This document shows positions 50,459-58,386 of a stretch of 64,000 bases of DNA, one piece after another (within the stretch, counting starts at the first letter, position 1; each line of letters begins with the position of its first letter). The stretch spans positions 1 to 64,000 of the forward strand of contig NZ_CADIKH010000011.1 of the NCBI RefSeq assembly GCF_902859855.1. Direction: 5' to 3'. The notes beneath the pieces are model-generated. The model saw only the letters and a program-made list of their open reading frames with translations, made no database searches and had not been told where the DNA came from. Source of the stretch: Paraburkholderia humisilvae. GTDB taxonomy: Bacteria > Pseudomonadota > Gammaproteobacteria > Burkholderiales > Burkholderiaceae. A program made the position numbers and the translations under genes.

Positions 50459-51484
50459 TCAGGCCGTCGCCAGCGTGGCAACAGCGTTGCGATTGACGGC
50501 GTTGTCGAGTTGCGGCTCGCCGTCAAATACGCTCAGCGCGTTGACGACCGCGATCTGCGCCATGCGTTCGACTGCCTCACGCGTGACGCCCGCTAGATGC
50601 GGCGAGCAGATCACGTTCGACATCTCCAGCAACGGGTTGTCGGGCACTGGCGGCTCGGGCAGGAACACGTCGATGGCCGCGCCGGCGAGATGCCCGTTCG
50701 ACAGCTTCTCGGCCAGCGCGTTTTCGTCGACAATGCCGCCGCGCGCTGTGTTGATGAGGAACGCGCCATGCCGGAAGCGGGCTAGGCGCGCTGCGTCGAT
50801 CAGGCCGATCGTCTCGGCCGTCTTCGGGCAGTGCAGTGTGACGAACTCGGCGCCCGGCAATGCCGCATCGAGATCGGCGACCGGGTCGACACCGGCCGAG
50901 CGCATCTCGTCGTGGGCCACATAGGGGTCGTAAACGCGCACCCGCATACCGAAGGCCTGACAGAGCCGCGCGACGCGCGATCCGATCCGGCCGAATCCGA
51001 CGATCAGCAACTCGCGGCCGCGCACTTCGCCCGGCAGATAGCGGTAGCGCTCGTGCCAGTGGTTCATCCGCACCAACGCGTCGAGTTCGTGCACGCGCTT
51101 TGTGAGCGCGAGCATTGACGACAGCGTGTGCTCGGCAACTGTGTCGCAGTTCGCGCCGGCGCCGATCATGACCGGGATGCCGGCCTCGCTCATGGCCGGC
51201 ACGTCCACCGCGTCGTAGCCGACGCCGATCCGCGACACCACCTGCAGGCCGTTTGCGGCTGCGAGTTCGGCGCGACCGAAGGCGGTCAGGCCGAGGATCA
51301 CGCCATGCACGGCCGGCTGTGCGGCCAGCAGGGTGCGAAACTCGTCCTGACCGATCGTGTTGGCGAACTCGATCACTTCGACATCCTCGCGAGCGACGAG
51401 GATGTCCTTGCCGGTCTGGCCGAGAATGTGCGCGACCAGCAGCCGTTTCTTGCCGCGGTCGGCGTTTGCCTGGGAAGCCGTCAT
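50459..51484 (-). CDS. D-2-hydroxyacid dehydrogenase
   Basis: The 341-aa protein has an NAD Rossmann motif LLIVGFGRIGSRVARLCQAFG. The catalytic Arg lies in NTARGGIVDENAL and the catalytic His in CSPHLAGVTREAVERMA. It reduces a 2-keto acid or oxidises a D-2-hydroxyacid. It overlaps the TauD-type gene by 4 bp. Phosphoglycerate dehydrogenase-like length, but no ACT domain. Confidence 0.92.
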   Translation of the reverse strand: MTASQANADRGKKRLLVAHILGQTGKDILVAREDVEVIEFANTIGQDEFRTLLAAQPAVHGVILGLTAFGRAELAAANGLQVVSRIGVGYDAVDVPAMSEAGIPVMIGAGANCDTVAEHTLSSMLALTKRVHELDALVRMNHWHERYRYLPGEVRGRELLIVGFGRIGSRVARLCQAFGMRVRVYDPYVAHDEMRSAGVDPVADLDAALPGAEFVTLHCPKTAETIGLIDAARLARFRHGAFLINTARGGIVDENALAEKLSNGHLAGAAIDVFLPEPPVPDNPLLEMSNVICSPHLAGVTREAVERMAQIAVVNALSVFDGEPQLDNAVNRNAVATLATA

Positions 51485-52365
51485 GCTGTCGCCTCCTTTT
51501 CCTGCGTGGCGAAGAATCCGCCGTCGTTGATGCCGATCCGGTGCATGACGCGCTCCGCCTCACGCGGCAGATCGGTCGCGCAATGGATCACCGAGCGGTT
51601 GTCCCAGATCAGCAGATCGTTCGCGTCCCAGCGGTAAGCGAAGATATGCTTGGGCTGGAGCACGTGCGCGAAGATCTCGTCGAGCAGCGCGCGACTCTCT
51701 TCGTCCGAATATCCCTCAATATGTGTCGTGTAGCCGGGGCTCAGGTAGAGCGTTTCGCGGCCCGTGTGGCGGTGACGCACGATGGTCGGATGCGAGACGG
51801 CCGGGAACGTTGTGGCAAGGCGCTGGAAGATCTCCTGCACCGATTCACCGAGATCGCTCTGCTTGACCTTGTAGGTCCAGCGCACGTCGTGCTTCGCCTG
51901 ACGACCCTCGATCCGCTCGCGCAGACGCGCCGGCAGCGTAAGCAGCGCCTCCTGCATGTCGACGAACAGCGTGTCGCCCTGGCCCTCGCCCTCCGGCACG
52001 CGCTGCGCGTGCAGGAAGGTGAGCGGCAGCGGTTCGGTCAGATACGAGGAATCGCTATGCCACATGTTGCCGAGCTTGCGCGCGCCAACCGATTGCCTGG
52101 TGGCACCCCCGTTCCGGTTGTCGATCACGAGGATGTTCGGGTAGTCGGGGTCGTGATAGTTCTTGAGCCGGAACTGTTCGGGTTCGCCGAAGTGCCGCCC
52201 GAAGCCCAGATACGCGTCGCGATTCATCGGCTGGTTCTTCAGCGCGAGGACCTTGCGCGAATACGTCAGCTCGCGGATCGTGGCGACGTCGCGGTCCGTC
52301 GCCGCGGCGATGTCGAAATCGACGATCGCCGTGGCAAACGATTGACTCAGATCGATCTGTTTCAA
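51481..52365 (-). CDS. TauD/TfdA-family Fe(II)/2-oxoglutarate dioxygenase
   Basis: The 294-aa protein starts at a TTG preceded by GGGAG 7 nt upstream. Iron ligands: HSD in GNMWHSDSSYL and the distal His in WDNRSVIHCATDLP. The 2-oxoglutarate Arg is in EAERVMHRIGI. It hydroxylates or desaturates a small carboxylate or sulfonate substrate. It sits 25 bp after the oxoamine synthase gene in a six-gene operon. The frame is open further upstream but there overlaps that gene. Confidence 0.9.
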   Translation of the reverse strand: MKQIDLSQSFATAIVDFDIAAATDRDVATIRELTYSRKVLALKNQPMNRDAYLGFGRHFGEPEQFRLKNYHDPDYPNILVIDNRNGGATRQSVGARKLGNMWHSDSSYLTEPLPLTFLHAQRVPEGEGQGDTLFVDMQEALLTLPARLRERIEGRQAKHDVRWTYKVKQSDLGESVQEIFQRLATTFPAVSHPTIVRHRHTGRETLYLSPGYTTHIEGYSDEESRALLDEIFAHVLQPKHIFAYRWDANDLLIWDNRSVIHCATDLPREAERVMHRIGINDGGFFATQEKEATA

Positions 52366-52390
52366 GTGAATACTCCCGAAACCGACCGCG

Positions 52391-53626
52391 TCAGACGAGC
52401 GCCGGTGCGGCTTCGTCGGAGCCCACGACGGCCACGCCGTTGGTCTCCACCGCTTCCTCGCCTTCGCGTGCGCGCAGCAGGGCGGACAGTTCGCGGATGT
52501 CGTCCGGATCGTGCGCGGCTGTGACAGCCATGCGCAGCGCAGCCTCGCCGCGCGGCACGGTCGGGAAGAACACCACCGACACATAGTGGCCGCGTTCGAG
52601 CAGATATTCGCCCGTCGCAATCGCGCGCTCCTCGTTGCCGATGCGATAGATGCGGATCGGCAACTGGCTGCCGATCGTCTCGGTCGGGATCTCGTGGTCG
52701 AACAGCGCCAAGTTCTGGTGCAGCGAACGTTGCAGCATGCCGAGTTCCTCGCTCATGTGGATCTCGGCCGAGGCCAGCGCCGCGCCCACCGAAGCCATGC
52801 TCGGTGCGCACGAGAAGCCGTAGGTCGGCGCATAGCGGCGCACCGCGTTTTCGATGTCGTGCGAGCCGAGCATCAACATGCCGCCGGCCGCGCCGTAGCC
52901 CTTGCCGAGCGAGGCCGCGACGACCGTGCGGTGATCGAGTCCGCTGAGTTGCGAGCGAACGAAACCTTCGCCGCGCTTTCCGACGACCGAGATGCCGTGT
53001 GCGTCGTCGAGATAGACGAACAAGCCGTACTTGTCTTGCAGCGAGCGCAGTTCGCGCACGGGCGCTGCGCCGCCCATCGAGTAGGCGCCGTCGCCGACGT
53101 AGGCGACCAACGGATGGCTCTGGCACAGGCGCTCGAGATGTTCGAGATCGTTGTGCTCGATCACGATTACATCGGTTTCCTCACGTAGCACGGGGATGTG
53201 ATATTGCAACGTGACGTGGGCGAAGCGGTCGAACACGATCAGCGGCTTGACGCCACCCGTGAACAGGCCCGCCGCGAGCAGCGGCAGCGCGCCCATGTTG
53301 GCCGCTGCAACAGTCGGGAACACCACCACGCCGTTGACTTGGAACAGGTTCGACAGCGTGCTTTCGAGACGAGCCAGCGGCTCCGCCGACAGGCGTGTGC
53401 GCGCCACCGAGAAGTGCACCGACTTGATCTCGTCGGCCGCGGCGCGCGCGGCGGCGAGCACGCGCGGATGACTGTCGAGGTTCAGATAGCCACAACGCGT
53501 GTAGTCGACCACCTGCTGCCCGGTGGTCGCGATTTCTATGCGACGATAATCGCCCACGCGGCACGATACGCCCATCAAGCCTTTCTCATACGCCGCGTTG
53601 AAATGCGGTCTGCTGATTTCCGCCAT
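52391..53626 (-). CDS. PLP-dependent alpha-oxoamine-synthase-like enzyme
   Basis: The protein is 411 aa from the ATG at 53626, matching family length; the frame is open to 53821. The fold I aminotransferase pattern includes YTRCGYLNLDSHPRV, VAYVGDGAYSMGGAAPV, VYLDDAHGISVVGKRGEG and the PLP lysine in AASLGKGYGAAGGM. Related to Kbl/BioF and to the autoinducer synthase CqsA, which condense an amino acid with an acyl thioester. The substrates are unknown. It is first in the operon that ends with ubiX. Confidence 0.88.
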   Translation of the reverse strand: MAEISRPHFNAAYEKGLMGVSCRVGDYRRIEIATTGQQVVDYTRCGYLNLDSHPRVLAAARAAADEIKSVHFSVARTRLSAEPLARLESTLSNLFQVNGVVVFPTVAAANMGALPLLAAGLFTGGVKPLIVFDRFAHVTLQYHIPVLREETDVIVIEHNDLEHLERLCQSHPLVAYVGDGAYSMGGAAPVRELRSLQDKYGLFVYLDDAHGISVVGKRGEGFVRSQLSGLDHRTVVAASLGKGYGAAGGMLMLGSHDIENAVRRYAPTYGFSCAPSMASVGAALASAEIHMSEELGMLQRSLHQNLALFDHEIPTETIGSQLPIRIYRIGNEERAIATGEYLLERGHYVSVVFFPTVPRGEAALRMAVTAAHDPDDIRELSALLRAREGEEAVETNGVAVVGSDEAAPALV

Positions 53627-53987
53627 TCGTGCTGCATTACGTGCCCTCGGCTTAGCCAACGGACCGATGCCAATATCATTGTGAAGATTATTCACTTTTA
53701 TACCGTTAATTGAATGCAAAGATTGCTGGTGATTTACGGCAGAGAAACGGCGAGAAGCATCGCAAGAAACCGGTTTCGTGGCAAATGAGATCTTGCGTGT
53801 TAGGATATGAGAAAATTTCATGGGCCTATCATGGGCCTATTCTGACGTATCGATTTCGATTGTTAATTCATTCAAATTGTATATTTTTTTATAAAAATAG
53901 GACTTGTCCGAAATTAGTTAATGGTGATCAATTCGCCACTACTGCAACTTCGCTTCTTTTCTAATAGCCACTACACGCTTCGATCCA
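53627..53987. promoter_or_regulatory. Divergent regulatory region before the six-gene operon
   Basis: The 361-bp gap between the oxoamine synthase and a LysR gene is AT-rich, with a perfect tandem repeat of CATGGGCCTAT (53819-53840) and a poly-T/A stretch around 53883-53900. It probably carries both promoters and LysR binding sites. No small gene is convincing. Confidence 0.5.
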
Positions 53988-54902
53988 ATGGCAGCAAAAC
54001 TTCCATCGCTGAACGGTCTGAAAGTATTTGAATGTGCTGCGCGCCATATGAGCTTCACAAAAGCGGCCTCCGAGTTAAATGTCACGCAAACGGCCGTTAG
54101 CCATCAGGTGCGGCGTCTCGAGGATGAACTGGGAATCCGCCTGTTTCACCGCTTCAAGGAACGGCTTGAACTAACTGCCTCGGGGCACGCCTATCTGCAG
54201 GGAGTGAGCCTCGCGTTCGATCAGCTGCGCTTTTCCACTGAGCAAGTGCTCGAAGGCTGCAATGACACCACGCTCACCATTTCCACGCTCGCCACGTTTG
54301 CGTCGAAATGGCTGCTGCCGCGCCTAGGCTCGTTTCGTCTCGCGCATCCCGAAATTGACCTTCGCGTAAGCGCCTCCACGGATTTCGTCGATTTCGTGGT
54401 CGGCGGCGCCGACAGTGCAATTCGATACGGCAGCGGTGAATGGAAAGGGTTGCGCGCGGACTGGCTGATGGCCGATGAGATTTTCCCCGTATGTAGTCCG
54501 ACACTGCTGACCGGCAATCATCCGCTCACGAGCCTCGACAATCTCACCCATCACACGCTGCTCCAGGTGAGCGGTGTGACCAGCAACGACTGGAGCATCT
54601 GGCTCGAGGCGGTCAGCCTACCGGCTAACTTGACGAGTGGCGCGCGCCTGACCTTCGATCTCGCGCTGATGGCCGTGCAAGCCGCCGTGGATGGTCACGG
54701 CGTATGTATCGGCCGGCGCGCCTATGTCGAGGACGATTTGCGCGCCGGCCGCCTGATCGCGCCGTTCGGCAAGTCGGTAACAACCGATCGCGCGTTTTAT
54801 CTCGTCACGCCGCGCGATCTCGCCAACTGCGCGAAGGTCGTGGCGCTACGCACCTGGCTCATCGACGTGATCGGCAATGCCGAAAATCGGCATACCGCTT
54901 AG
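53988..54902 (+). CDS. LysR-family regulator (GcvA-like)
   Basis: The 304-aa protein has a winged HTH (LNGLKVFECAARHMSFTKAASELNVTQTAVSHQVRRLEDELG), the GcvA-type sequence, and a GcvA-like effector domain (STLATFASKWLLPRLGSFRLAHPEIDLRVSAS). It is divergent from the six-gene operon and is its likely activator. Confidence 0.93.
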   Translation: MAAKLPSLNGLKVFECAARHMSFTKAASELNVTQTAVSHQVRRLEDELGIRLFHRFKERLELTASGHAYLQGVSLAFDQLRFSTEQVLEGCNDTTLTISTLATFASKWLLPRLGSFRLAHPEIDLRVSASTDFVDFVVGGADSAIRYGSGEWKGLRADWLMADEIFPVCSPTLLTGNHPLTSLDNLTHHTLLQVSGVTSNDWSIWLEAVSLPANLTSGARLTFDLALMAVQAAVDGHGVCIGRRAYVEDDLRAGRLIAPFGKSVTTDRAFYLVTPRDLANCAKVVALRTWLIDVIGNAENRHTA

Positions 54903-55108
54903 ATTACCGATCTTCACGACGAAGTTACGCAGACGACGCGGCGCTAGGGCAAACGAGCGAATGACCTCGGCAAGGACCAGAGCGCCGTCGGTGAGTGATC
55001 CCGAGCGTCCACTGTTTAGTCTGCAGCCGACGGATGGGGAACGCCTTGACCGGTAATCCGCATGCGTTAAAAGCGGGGGGATTACCCGTCGACAACGCTT
55101 GCAGTCGA

Positions 55109-55128
55109 TACTGTATGTTTGTACAGTA
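55109..55128. promoter_or_regulatory. LexA (SOS) box
   Basis: TACTGTATGTTTGTACAGTA matches the CTGT-N8-ACAG core exactly and the extended E. coli-type consensus at 18 of 20 positions. It lies 30 bp before the start at 55159. Confidence 0.75.
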
Positions 55129-55158
55129 TACGGCCTATCGACCGCGACCGGAGCCGAC

Positions 55159-55563
55159 ATGAACAGCCCGTCCACCGATTCCGATGCCGCGTTGGCGGCG
55201 CTACGCTACCGGCATGCCGCGCGCGATCTCGAGCACATTGTTCGGCATATCGCGTCGCGCTATATCGCGCAGCAAGTTCCGCTTACGTGGCGGCTATTGC
55301 ATGCTATTGAAGCGGAAGCGCTCGCGGATCTCGGGTTCGCGAGCCGGCACGACGCGCTGATGTTGGGCCTGTTTCAGCGGCCAGCTGATCTGCCTTATCC
55401 GGAATCCGATGATCCGGTGAGTTTCGGCGCATCGAATGCGCTGCCCGCGGTATTCGCATTTGCGGTTGTCGCGTATGAACGGGCGCAACAGGAAGCGACT
55501 CAACTTGCCACGCGCAATCATCCGGCGCGAAGCAGGCGCTGGGCGCGCGCTTGGGGCGGATAG
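55159..55563 (+). CDS. Small protein of unknown function, predicted SOS-regulated
   Basis: The 134-aa protein has GGAG before the ATG. It is mostly helical, Ala-rich, with ALRYRHAARDLEHIVRHIASRYIAQQVPLTWRLLHAIEAEALADLGF and a basic C-terminal tail (RNHPARSRRWARAWGG). No family is recognised. A LexA box overlaps the predicted promoter. The next gene, 107 bp on, is the dead recombinase-like gene, so the two may form an SOS-inducible unit at the replication region. Confidence 0.75.
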   Translation: MNSPSTDSDAALAALRYRHAARDLEHIVRHIASRYIAQQVPLTWRLLHAIEAEALADLGFASRHDALMLGLFQRPADLPYPESDDPVSFGASNALPAVFAFAVVAYERAQQEATQLATRNHPARSRRWARAWGG

Positions 55564-55670
55564 CGATGTGAACCGTATACCGACGCAGGCTTTTCGACAC
55601 GCGAGGGTTGAGCGGTTGAAAGAGCAACTCGCCAGCGTCTATTATTCGCGCAACTCTCGGAGAGACAGGC

Positions 55671-56681
55671 GTGGCTTCCCCCCCACACTCATCGGGCATC
55701 GGCGACCTGTTCGATCGCGAACGGGAAGACTGGCTGCGCGATCCCGCCATTGCGTTTGACGCGTGGCTCGCCACCCAGCAGTTTCGCGCTTCGTCGGCAC
55801 AGGTCTATCGCGCGCAGTGGGGGCTCTTTCTCGATTGGCTCCATGCGCGGCGCAAGACGCTAGCGACCGTCGACCGACGCGCGATCGCTGACTTCGTCGC
55901 GGGACTGTCGATCCGCAAGCCGCAGCGTGCACGGTATCTGCGGTTGATCGAACGTGTCCTCGATCATGTTCGCTATATCGAAACCGCGTCGACGAATCCC
56001 GCGCGGTTCATCGCGCAGGATGGCGAAGCAGGCTGGCGCAACGCACGCGACAACGAGCCCACCGGGTTTCTTTCCACCACCGAGCGCGCAATGCTAGTGG
56101 CTCACCTCGCATCGCCTGTGTCAGGCGTATCCGGTGCGCAGCGATGGCGGGAATATCGCGACCGTGCTCTGGTGGCAGTATTTCTTGGCGTCGGACTGAA
56201 AACAGGCGAGGCGATCGCTTTAACCCTGCGCAACATCAGCCCCAACACCGCGTGGCTCACAGTCGACGGCGACCATCCCGGGTTGTCACGTCACACGCGG
56301 GTTTTGCCCTTCGCTGTCACGGTGCTTGATACCTGGCTCGACGTGCGTGCAACGGTAGGACTTCCAGGCACGTTGGTGTTTCCTGCGTCATCGTCCGGAA
56401 GGCCGATGCACAAGGCAACCATGTTGCGGTCCATCGATACTTTGATCGACGCTGCCGGAATTGCCGCATCGCGTGAGGCGCGTGCGAGCCCGCAGACGTT
56501 GCGTAATTCGTTCGCGGCCGATCTGTTTGAAAGTGGTGTCGACCCCGAACTCGTCGGTGAATGGCTCGGCTTCGTGCAACCGGTTTCGGCCCATCGGCTA
56601 CACCGAGCGTGGGCAACGTGGCGCAGTCAATACATCGCGGACCAGACGGCCGACGGTGAGTCGAAGTCCGCCGAACCATGA
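55671..56681 (+). CDS. Tyrosine-recombinase-like protein with substituted active site
   Basis: The 336-aa protein starts at a GTG with GGAGAG upstream. It has an N-terminal SAM-like core-binding domain (QQFRASSAQVYRAQWGLFLDWLHARRKTL) and a C-terminal domain with the recombinase fold. Key residues differ from XerC/D. The first Arg is Lys (GVGLKTGEAI), HxLR is QTLR (SPQTLRNSFAADLF), the LGH His is Phe (GEWLGF), and the position of the nucleophile Tyr is Leu. It is intact with normal codon use, so selection appears to keep it for a non-catalytic role. Confidence 0.85.
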   Translation: MASPPHSSGIGDLFDREREDWLRDPAIAFDAWLATQQFRASSAQVYRAQWGLFLDWLHARRKTLATVDRRAIADFVAGLSIRKPQRARYLRLIERVLDHVRYIETASTNPARFIAQDGEAGWRNARDNEPTGFLSTTERAMLVAHLASPVSGVSGAQRWREYRDRALVAVFLGVGLKTGEAIALTLRNISPNTAWLTVDGDHPGLSRHTRVLPFAVTVLDTWLDVRATVGLPGTLVFPASSSGRPMHKATMLRSIDTLIDAAGIAASREARASPQTLRNSFAADLFESGVDPELVGEWLGFVQPVSAHRLHRAWATWRSQYIADQTADGESKSAEP

Positions 56682-56707
56682 ACCGGTGATGCATATCGGC
56701 GCCGATA

Positions 56708-56770
56708 CTCACCGATTCAACACATCCCGTAAAGGCTCACCTTAGCCATCCCGGACAAGCTCACCTTACC
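56708..56770 (-). repeat. Inverted iteron copies outside the main array
   Basis: Three CTCAC cores (56708, 56736, 56760) belong to minus-strand copies of the AGGTGAGNNTTTTCGGG iteron. Copies 2 and 3 match well (AAGGTGAGCCTTTACGGG; AGGTGAGCTTGTCCGGG). They lie in the convergent gap between the recombinase-like gene and the KfrA-like gene, about 1.6 kb from the main array and opposite in orientation. Confidence 0.7.
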
Positions 56771-56794
56771 GGAAAAGCCTTGCGCAACATGGGG

Positions 56795-58000
56795 TTACGT
56801 TGACGCAGAGACGGCGCCGGCCGACAGGAAGCGCGTCACCGCTTCGAGCCGCGACGTCCCGGTTCCTGACGAGTGCTCGCACTCCGGACAGGACAGTTCA
56901 TACCGGTGATCCACTTGCGACAACTCCGGCTCACCCGCTTCGCATTTCGGACAACGCGCGGGTAACGCGACATGTCCATCGACTGCGGTGCCGATCGACG
57001 CCAGTTCACCGGCTGTCAATCGGCCAGCCGTCGCGAGCGCGCACAGCAAAGTCGCGACCGAAGGATCGATGCCCTGTTGCGCGCGTATTGCCGCAACCTG
57101 GCGGGTCATCACATCGAGTTCGTCAGACTGCTCGCGCAGTTGCGCATCGAGCCGGTCGCCTCTTGCCTTGGCCGCCGCGAGTTGCTGGATGAAATCGAAT
57201 TCCTTGCGGCTCGCGTCGCGTACGCCGGACTGATAGGTGGCGGCCATACTGCGTAGCGAATCAAGTTCGACCAGCATCGGCTTCACGCGACGCTCCGCTT
57301 CGGCCACCGCGTCCTTGATCTGTTGCGCGTAGTGCTCCGTGCTCTCCCGCATCTGCTCGTGCAGCGTATCGACCCGATCGCGTAGCGCGGCGTTGGTCGT
57401 CTGCTCGGCCTCCACGCGTTTTTGCAAGGCATCGTTGTCCGCATCGAGCCGACGCACCGATGCCTGCAAATGTTCGTGATGCGCGCTGCCGTGCGTCGAT
57501 GCCGCAGACAGTTGCGCTTCGAGCGTTCGTACCTGCTCCCACGCGGCGTCCGCACGCGCTTCGCTACGCGCGATGGCCTGCTCCGCGGCCTCGTGGCGAA
57601 TTTTGCCGTCGTGCGTTTCCTGCTGCGCGGCCGCGACGGACGCCTGCATTTCCCTGCGCTCCTCGTCGAGCGCCGCGCGTGCCTCAATGAGTGCTTCCTG
57701 GTACAGCGTGCCGAGCAGTTCTCCGGCACGTTCTTCCAGCAACTTCGGAATGGCGCCGGCACCGACACGGACTCGCGACGCGTGGCGGATGCGTTCCCAA
57801 AAACCATCGATGTCTTTCGGGATGTCGCTTGCGCTGCCGGTCTGGGTCAAGTCCCGGACGGCAGCCATCGAAGGTCGAACGCCGAGATCGAAGAACAGCC
57901 TTTTGCAGGCGTGCAGCGAAAGCTCCTGGCGTCGAGCACCGTTCTGCCGCATTGCATCGAGTTCGCGCCGAATTGCCTCGCGTTCGTCATCGAGGTTCAT
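56795..58000 (-). CDS. KfrA-like DNA-binding coiled-coil protein with C-terminal zinc ribbon
   Basis: The 401-aa protein's N-terminal KfrA-type DNA-binding domain (LSLHACKRLFFDLGVRPSMAAVRDLTQTGSASDIPKDIDGFWERI, about 25-75) is followed by a long heptad-rich coiled coil (about 95-320). The C-terminal zinc ribbon has CPKC...CPEC (ARCPKCEAGE, ELSCPECEHS). KfrA proteins autoregulate and support plasmid segregation by forming filament-like assemblies. The zinc ribbon is not part of classic KfrA. It sits beside the iteron origin and has repeats in its own promoter. Confidence 0.8.
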   Translation of the reverse strand: MNLDDEREAIRRELDAMRQNGARRQELSLHACKRLFFDLGVRPSMAAVRDLTQTGSASDIPKDIDGFWERIRHASRVRVGAGAIPKLLEERAGELLGTLYQEALIEARAALDEERREMQASVAAAQQETHDGKIRHEAAEQAIARSEARADAAWEQVRTLEAQLSAASTHGSAHHEHLQASVRRLDADNDALQKRVEAEQTTNAALRDRVDTLHEQMRESTEHYAQQIKDAVAEAERRVKPMLVELDSLRSMAATYQSGVRDASRKEFDFIQQLAAAKARGDRLDAQLREQSDELDVMTRQVAAIRAQQGIDPSVATLLCALATAGRLTAGELASIGTAVDGHVALPARCPKCEAGEPELSQVDHRYELSCPECEHSSGTGTSRLEAVTRFLSAGAVSAST

Positions 58001-58009
58001 GATTGCCTC

Positions 58010-58075
58010 ATCGCAAGTATGATTTCGTGAATCATAACAAAATACGTAACGTTTGCTACGTTTTTGCTACTACGG
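58010..58075. promoter_or_regulatory. Candidate operator of the KfrA-like gene
   Basis: Directly upstream of the KfrA-like start are the imperfect palindrome ATGATTTCGTGAATCAT (58019-58035) and closely spaced direct repeats with the core CGTTTNGCTAC (GTTTGCTACG, TTTTTGCTACTACG). This fits autoregulation as known for KfrA. Confidence 0.5.
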
Positions 58076-58386
58076 CCTCATTATTCCTTCCAGCTGGCTT
58101 TGAACTGCCTGTCGGGTGCTCTTACCGACGACGTTGGAGGGGCATCCGTGAAACAAAGCGAAGAATAGACGATAACGCATTGTAATTAAAAGATTTTCCC
58201 GATTCGAACCATTTCGACCCTATGTTTCACGAGACGAAACGAGCTGAATCGGGGTGCCTTGCCGTTTTTCTTCTTCGCAGCTCACGCGAATTCCGTTGAG
58301 AGAGATAAAAGTAAACACCCTTGAACCTTGGTTAAAAACGTTAACGCCATCGCAAAGCCTTACCAGGCAAGGATTTCCCGCCGGTC

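Noticed and set aside
53839..53849. TTCTGACGTAT as a seventh copy of the backbone motif
   Set aside because: Only the first nine bases of the 14-mer match; it lies in the accessory region and is treated as chance.
58222..58238. GTTTCACGAGACGAAAC as a chromosomal-type parS
   Set aside because: It keeps only the outer halves of the GTTTCACGTGAAAC-type site; the centre is altered, and the replicon has its own parS type.
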